A stretch of DNA of 64,000 nucleotides from Streptomyces huasconensis (lineage in GTDB: Bacteria; Actinomycetota; Actinomycetes; Streptomycetales; Streptomycetaceae): NCBI GenBank assembly GCA_004010275.1, contig RBWT01000014.1, positions 1-64,000 on the forward strand. The letters run 5' to 3'. Below are positions 63,832-64,000 of the stretch, one piece after another (position 1 is the stretch's first letter; the number at the start of each line of letters is the position of its first letter). The notes under the pieces are model-generated. The model was given only the letters and a program-made list of their open reading frames with translations, searched no databases and was not told the DNA's origin. Both the position numbers and the translations under genes were made by a program.

Positions 63832-64000
63832 GTGGAGCTGCGAGTCGACCGTGAGCGCTGCCTGAGCGCCGGCATGTGCGCGCTGACCGCCCCCGACGTG
63901 TTCGACCAGGACGCCGAGGACGGCAGGTGCTGCTCCTCGACGCCGCACCGGAACCGGGCCGGCGGCGGGCAGCCGCCAGAGAGGCCGCCGAGGTGTGCCC
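63832..64000 (+). CDS. [3Fe-4S]-type ferredoxin, partial at window end (frameshift)
   Basis: GTG 63832 starts MELRVDRERCLSAGMCALTAPDVFDQDAEDG, with Cys ligands in C-x5-C form as in P450-linked 3Fe-4S ferredoxins. One G appears to be missing near 63927; corrected, it continues RVLLLDAAPEPGRRAAAREAAEVCP with the last Cys-Pro at the edge. It is coupled to the upstream P450 and is probably its electron donor. The 3' end is outside the window. Confidence 0.82.
   Translation, partial: MELRVDRERCLSAGMCALTAPDVFDQDAEDGRCCSSTPHRNRAGGGQPPERPPRCA

Overview
The window is chromosomal DNA of a high-GC actinomycete, most likely a Streptomyces. The signs are very high third-position GC, frequent GTG and TTG starts behind AGGAGG-type ribosome sites, many stop/start overlaps of the GTGA or ATGA kind, and typical Streptomyces families: MocR regulators, several FadD ligases, PASTA-less Ser/Thr kinases with TPRs, PaaX, and a rifamycin phosphotransferase with its RAE element.

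Backbone, 1-32,038. The left third is catabolic: a crotonase diverging from a FadD19-like acyl-CoA ligase (the echA19/fadD19 layout of actinobacterial sterol side-chain loci), two more acyl-CoA ligases, PaaK, an NPD/nitronate-monooxygenase-like oxidoreductase coupled to one ligase, an FAD monooxygenase, an Ntn-hydrolase acylase and a PaaX-like regulator. Among them sit a MocR/YczE pair, a secreted chorismate mutase, and VOC, APH, SDR and alpha/beta-hydrolase genes. Then come a TetR regulator, a PYROXD2/phytoene-desaturase-like oxidoreductase, a TPR-rich Ser/Thr kinase overlapping a DUF2236/MpaB oxygenase gene, CbrC, a Tat-type metallophosphoesterase, and rph with an exact rifamycin-associated element.

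Mobile element, 32,039-59,252. A complete 27.2-kb Tn7-like transposon lies between rph and an acyl-CoA dehydrogenase gene. It has 26-bp imperfect terminal inverted repeats starting TG and ending CA, and a 5-bp target duplication (ACGGG). Its right third is one overlapping operon: tnsA-like, tnsB-like, a 70-codon ORF, tnsC-like, tniQ1, tniQ2. The other two thirds are cargo that looks like a defence island: a membrane KAP-type NTPase with a divergent unknown protein; a complete three-gene ABC-3C system; an AIPR abortive-infection protein overlapping a Ser/Thr kinase; a UvrD-like helicase; an XRE repressor facing a Cys-rich protein across an unusual triple operator. It also holds older insertions: a decayed IS630 element with TA duplication inside a Nudix gene, recombinase-helper remnants and a regulator fragment. 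The element touches the stop codon of the acyl-CoA dehydrogenase, which suggests a TnsD-like attachment site.

Backbone, 59,253-64,000: the acyl-CoA dehydrogenase, a PepSY membrane protein, and a P450/ferredoxin pair running off the window.

Caveat. About twenty backbone genes need one to four single-base frame changes to give full-length family members, some at G-runs, while most element genes are intact. I read this as assembly or homopolymer error in very GC-rich DNA, not as mass pseudogenisation. These genes are given as single CDS spans with the shift positions stated.
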